A stretch of DNA of 64,000 nucleotides from Rhodanobacteraceae bacterium (GTDB lineage: Bacteria > Pseudomonadota > Gammaproteobacteria > Xanthomonadales > Xanthomonadaceae), in NCBI GenBank assembly GCA_024233975.1, contig JACKOX010000014.1:1-64000 (forward strand). Direction: 5' to 3'. This document shows positions 61,229 through 64,000 of this stretch, in pieces; the first letter of the stretch is position 1; every line of letters begins with the position of its first letter. A program made the translations under genes and the position numbers. The notes beneath the pieces were generated by a model that searched no databases, had not been told where the DNA came from, and saw only the letters and a program-made list of their open reading frames with translations.

Positions 61229-62183
61229 CGGAATCCTCGATCTTCTCAATCAGGCTGATTTTCGACCCTTCAACTTTCCACAGAAGAGAGTTCTGGGAGG
61301 TGACAACGTAGAGCGGAAGTCCGTAGTCGAGACTGGCGAAGGTATGGAACAGGGTGGGTGTTTCGCTGTTCAGGTGGCTGATCGTCAGAGCAAGGGGTGA
61401 TTTTCCCGGCTCTGCTTGCATCATCGGACAGGTCTTGGTCTGGCTGTAGTGCGTGAACTTTTCGTCGTCTTTCAGGTTGAAGCGATACTCATGCTGCCCA
61501 CCTAGGTAGTAGATCGATTCGTCCAGCCGTCCCGGCATGATGTCGACCACGACATAGTCCTTGCCTTCCTCATTATCCAGATCGCGGAAGAAGTAGGACG
61601 TGGCGTTGACGACGTTTGAGCAACGCAGGTAGTTGCCCTGGAGGGCGGTTTGGCGGAGTCCGAACAGAAGGGCCTCGGCTGGCTCAAGTTTCGGAAGGTC
61701 TGGGTGCTCGCTCAACGAATACTTGGTCCCTGGATCTCTCAGCGGGTCCGTAGATTCGGGGTTGCTGAAGTGGACGGTGACCGTCGCGAACTTCACGAAA
61801 TGCTCGCCATTCTTGCCTACGGAAATCACTGCCCAATCAGAGAAGCCGGGACCTAGCTCCATGGTCTGCCAGCCGACATTAATGTCGGCGTACTTCTCAC
61901 GAAGTCCAGCGGCTTCAATCACATCGCCTGCCAGCCATGCCGCCCGATCATCGATGAAGAGTCGCTTTCCCATCGTCTGAGCGAGGATGATCTGGCGGCG
62001 GTACTCCTCGGGGATGCTGTCGTCGATAACGGTAGGGACCTCCGTTGCCTCTGGGGAAAGCAGTGGCTCCAGATCGATCGACGGTCGCGTTTCATTCACT
62101 TTGCTGCATGCGGCAGCCACGGCCAGCAATGCCAGCGCGGTAAATCGAGATGCTCTGTCGAACCGCAGTGCCGAAATGCTCAT
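61212..62183 (-). CDS. Putative lipoprotein of unknown function
   Basis: The 323-residue product has a lipobox with Cys26 (LAVAAAC). The mature part has no motif I know. It includes GWQTMELGPGFSDWAVISVG and HEYRFNLKDDEKFTHYSQTK, suggesting a globular beta-rich domain. ATG at 62183 has GGAGG 5 bases upstream and is chosen over ATG at 62195. Its base composition seems lower in GC than that of its neighbours, possibly from transfer or relaxed selection. It overlaps the start of acuI by 17 bases. Confidence 0.7.
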   Translation of the reverse strand: MSISALRFDRASRFTALALLAVAAACSKVNETRPSIDLEPLLSPEATEVPTVIDDSIPEEYRRQIILAQTMGKRLFIDDRAAWLAGDVIEAAGLREKYADINVGWQTMELGPGFSDWAVISVGKNGEHFVKFATVTVHFSNPESTDPLRDPGTKYSLSEHPDLPKLEPAEALLFGLRQTALQGNYLRCSNVVNATSYFFRDLDNEEGKDYVVVDIMPGRLDESIYYLGGQHEYRFNLKDDEKFTHYSQTKTCPMMQAEPGKSPLALTISHLNSETPTLFHTFASLDYGLPLYVVTSQNSLLWKVEGSKISLIEKIEDSDELSE

Positions 62184-62199
62184 GGTCGCCTCCATATGC

Positions 62200-62223
62200 G
62201 CGAGGCGCCCTCGGGCGCCTCGC
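62200..62223. terminator. Hairpin between lpdA and the lipoprotein gene
   Basis: GCGAGGCGCC (62200-62209) and GGCGCCTCGC (62214-62223) form a 10-bp perfect stem with loop CTCG, 22 bases after the lpdA stop. There is no U-tract on the lpdA strand. Confidence 0.45.
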
Positions 62224-62244
62224 AGTGTCATGCGGTCGTGGCGA

Positions 62245-63669
62245 TCAGTTCGCCTTGTGGATCGCCCGTTTGTCGACGGCCAGCGCCGCTTCGTGCACGG
62301 CTTCGGCCAACGACGGATGCGCGTGGCAGATGCGGGCGAGGTCTTCGGCGCTGCCGTGGAACTCCATGGCGACGACGGCCTCGGCCACCAACTCGGAAAC
62401 CACCGGGCCGACCATGTGCACGCCGAGCAGGCGGTCGGTTTCCGCGTGGGCGATCACCTTGACCATGCCGGCGGTTTCGTTCATCGCTACCGCACGTCCA
62501 ATTGCCGCGAACGGGAAGCTGCCGGTCTTGACCGGAATGCCTTCCGCCTTGCACTGCGCTTCGGTCTTGCCCACCCAGGCCAGTTCCGGCTCGGTGTAGA
62601 TCACCCACGGCACCAGGTCGAGGTTGACGTGACCGGGCTTTCCGGCGATCAGTTCGGCGACGGCGATGCCTTCCTCGGAACCCTTGTGCGCCAGCATCGG
62701 GCCGCGCACGCAGTCACCGATGGCCCAGACATTCTCGGCCGCGGTGTGGCAGTGATCGTCGACCACGATCTGGCCGCGCTCGTTGATCTCGACGCCGGTG
62801 CCATCGGCCAGCAGGCCCTTGGTCGCGGCGCGGCGGCCCACGGCCACCAGCAGCTTGTCGACCACCAGGCTCTGGTCGGCCTTGCCATCGTTGTAGGTGA
62901 CGTGGACTTCATCGCCCTTGACCTCGACCGCGGACACCTTGCTGCCGAGCTGGATGTCCAGCCCCTGCTTCTTGAACTCGCGGGCGGCGATCTTGGCGAT
63001 GTCGGCGTCGGCGGCGGCCAGAAAGTCGGGCAGGGCTTCGATCACGGTGACCTCGGCGCCAAGGCGCTTCCACACCGAACCCAGCTCCAGGCCGATGACA
63101 CCGGCACCAATCACGCCGAGGCGCTTCGGAGTACTTTCGAAATCCAGCGCGCCGGCGTTGTCGACGACATGTTTGCCGTCGAACTTGGCGAACGGCAGCT
63201 CGATCGGCACCGAGCCGGTGGCTAGGATCACGTGCTTGCCGGTGATCGTCGCCTCGCTGCCGTCATGGCCCTTGATGCGCACCTCACGGTTCGGATGCAG
63301 CGTGCCGTAGCCGGCAATCGGGGTGACCTTGTTGGCCTTGAACAGCTGGGTGATGCCGCCGGTGAACTGCTTGACGATCTTGTCCTTGCGACCAACCATC
63401 GCGCCCACGTCGATCGACGCCTTCTCGGTGCTGATGCCGTGGGCAGCAAGGTTGTGTTCGATGTCGTGGAAGCGCTTGGACGAATCCAGCAGTGCCTTGG
63501 AGGGAATGCAGCCGATGTTGAGGCAGGTGCCGCCCAGGGCGGGCTTGCCGTCCTTGCCGACAAAAGCATCCACGCAGGCGGTTTTCAGGCCCAGCTGCGC
63601 GGCGCGGATCGCGGCCACGTAGCCGGCCGGGCCGGCACCGATGACGACGACGTCGAATTGTTCGCTCAT
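62245..63669 (-). CDS. lpdA: Dihydrolipoyl dehydrogenase (E3)
   Basis: E3 reoxidises dihydrolipoamide in the 2-oxoglutarate and pyruvate dehydrogenase complexes. The 474-residue product has the FAD motif VVIGAGPAGYVAA, the redox pair Cys49 and Cys54 (GGTCLNIGCIPSKALL), the NAD motif GVIGAGVIGLELGSVW and the C-terminal HAHPSLAEA with the catalytic His. It follows sucB by 49 bases, the usual sucAB-lpd order. Confidence 0.97.
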   Translation of the reverse strand: MSEQFDVVVIGAGPAGYVAAIRAAQLGLKTACVDAFVGKDGKPALGGTCLNIGCIPSKALLDSSKRFHDIEHNLAAHGISTEKASIDVGAMVGRKDKIVKQFTGGITQLFKANKVTPIAGYGTLHPNREVRIKGHDGSEATITGKHVILATGSVPIELPFAKFDGKHVVDNAGALDFESTPKRLGVIGAGVIGLELGSVWKRLGAEVTVIEALPDFLAAADADIAKIAAREFKKQGLDIQLGSKVSAVEVKGDEVHVTYNDGKADQSLVVDKLLVAVGRRAATKGLLADGTGVEINERGQIVVDDHCHTAAENVWAIGDCVRGPMLAHKGSEEGIAVAELIAGKPGHVNLDLVPWVIYTEPELAWVGKTEAQCKAEGIPVKTGSFPFAAIGRAVAMNETAGMVKVIAHAETDRLLGVHMVGPVVSELVAEAVVAMEFHGSAEDLARICHAHPSLAEAVHEAALAVDKRAIHKAN

Positions 63670-63692
63670 TGCAGGTTCCTTCGCGTATTGCG

Positions 63693-63710
63693 GCCGCCAT
63701 CAATGGCGGC
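63693..63710. other. Intercistronic hairpin between sucB and lpdA
   Basis: GCCGCCAT (63693-63700) and ATGGCGGC (63703-63710) form an 8-bp stem around a 2-base loop, or a 7-bp stem around TCAA. It lies within the 49-base gap. It could set the expression ratio of the two subunits. Confidence 0.45.
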
Positions 63711-63718
63711 GTGAGTCA

Positions 63719-64000
63719 TCAGAGGCCCAGCAGCATCCGGTGCGGGTTCTCCAGCTGATCCTTGATGTCGACCAGGAACAGCACGGCGTCCTTGCCATCG
63801 ATGATGCGGTGGTCGTAGCTCAGCGCGATGTACATCATCGGGGCCACCACGATCTGGCCGTTCTCGGCCACCGGGCGATCCTTGATGGTATGCATGCCGA
63901 GGATGGCGCTCTGCGGCGGGTTGACGATCGGCGTCGACATCAGCGACCCGAAGGTGCCGCCGTTGGTGATGGTGAAGGTACCGCCCTGCAGGTCGTCCAG
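63719..64000 (-). CDS. sucB: Dihydrolipoyl succinyltransferase (E2 of 2-oxoglutarate dehydrogenase), C-terminal part
   Basis: The last 93 residues are visible, from LDDLQGGTFTITNGGTFGSL to ENPHRMLLGL. The catalytic LSYDHRIIDGKDAV with its His and Asp is present, as is the substrate-binding TNGG region. The rest lies beyond the window edge. A pyruvate dehydrogenase E2 would be the alternative, but the PPQSAILGMH and YDHRIIDG context and the neighbouring lpdA favour SucB. Confidence 0.92.
   Translation of the reverse strand: MDDLQGGTFTITNGGTFGSLMSTPIVNPPQSAILGMHTIKDRPVAENGQIVVAPMMYIALSYDHRIIDGKDAVLFLVDIKDQLENPHRMLLGL

Overview
The window is about 64 kb of GC-rich (roughly 63-65 %) bacterial chromosome, almost fully coding. 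Gene content and order fit a gammaproteobacterium, most likely Lysobacterales (Xanthomonadales) or a close relative: ZipA, EpmA, PilH and YafV are present; the NAD+ ligase carries the extra segments seen in Xanthomonas-type LigA; the MetX-family acyltransferase resembles the serine O-succinyltransferase-like branch. This placement is an inference from gene content, not from a tree. I see no phage, transposon, integron or CRISPR array. Most of the window is core genome.

Layout. 1-7405: rpsT (truncated by the window edge), divergent from murJ-ribF-ileS-lspA-ispH. 7.4-7.9 kb: tRNA-Ser(TGA) and tRNA-Thr(CGT), with a 33-bp perfect inverted repeat that includes the tRNA-Ser 3' end. 8.2-11.3 kb: a secreted single-CXXCH protein, a cysteine dioxygenase and a MetX-family acyltransferase. 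11.3-18.6 kb: a complete cytochrome c maturation (System I) operon ccmABCDEFGHI, transcribed on the minus strand behind a DUF3293 gene and followed by metX. 18.7-26.7 kb: a 1385-residue secreted subtilase, a YbdL-type aminotransferase with a YafV-type omega-amidase, a CsgG-like protein and a secreted beta-helix protein. 26.8-33.3 kb: yciO, scpA-scpB-rluB, yciI-bolA-ppiC, a secreted unknown and queF. 33.7-41.4 kb: smc-zipA-ligA-epmA. 41.4-45.7 kb: a CHASE3-GAF-GGDEF diguanylate cyclase, an EcsC-like protein with a histone-H1-like tail, mtnA and gtrA. 45.9-48.5 kb: gyrA. 48.7-57.4 kb: a three-gene envelope cluster. 57.4-60.0 kb: peroxiredoxin, Hsp20, CbpA and PilH. 60.2-64.0 kb: acuI, a lipoprotein, lpdA and the end of sucB.

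The best candidate for something undescribed is the envelope cluster at 48.7-57.4 kb. It encodes an 882-aa lipoprotein with a transglutaminase-like fold that appears to have lost its catalytic residues, a 1791-aa secreted protein with PPC-like repeats every 118-120 residues and two MIDAS-bearing von Willebrand A domains, and a small single-pass membrane protein. A 14-codon reading frame with a strong Shine-Dalgarno overlaps both the stop of the giant gene and the start of the small one. All three proteins carry export or membrane signals, so they probably act together at the cell envelope; their function is unknown to me.

Smaller points of interest are the tRNA-Ser inverted repeat, Ala at GyrA position 83, a near-leaderless ribF start, the H1-like tail on the EcsC protein, and several long perfect hairpins between genes that lack U-tracts.
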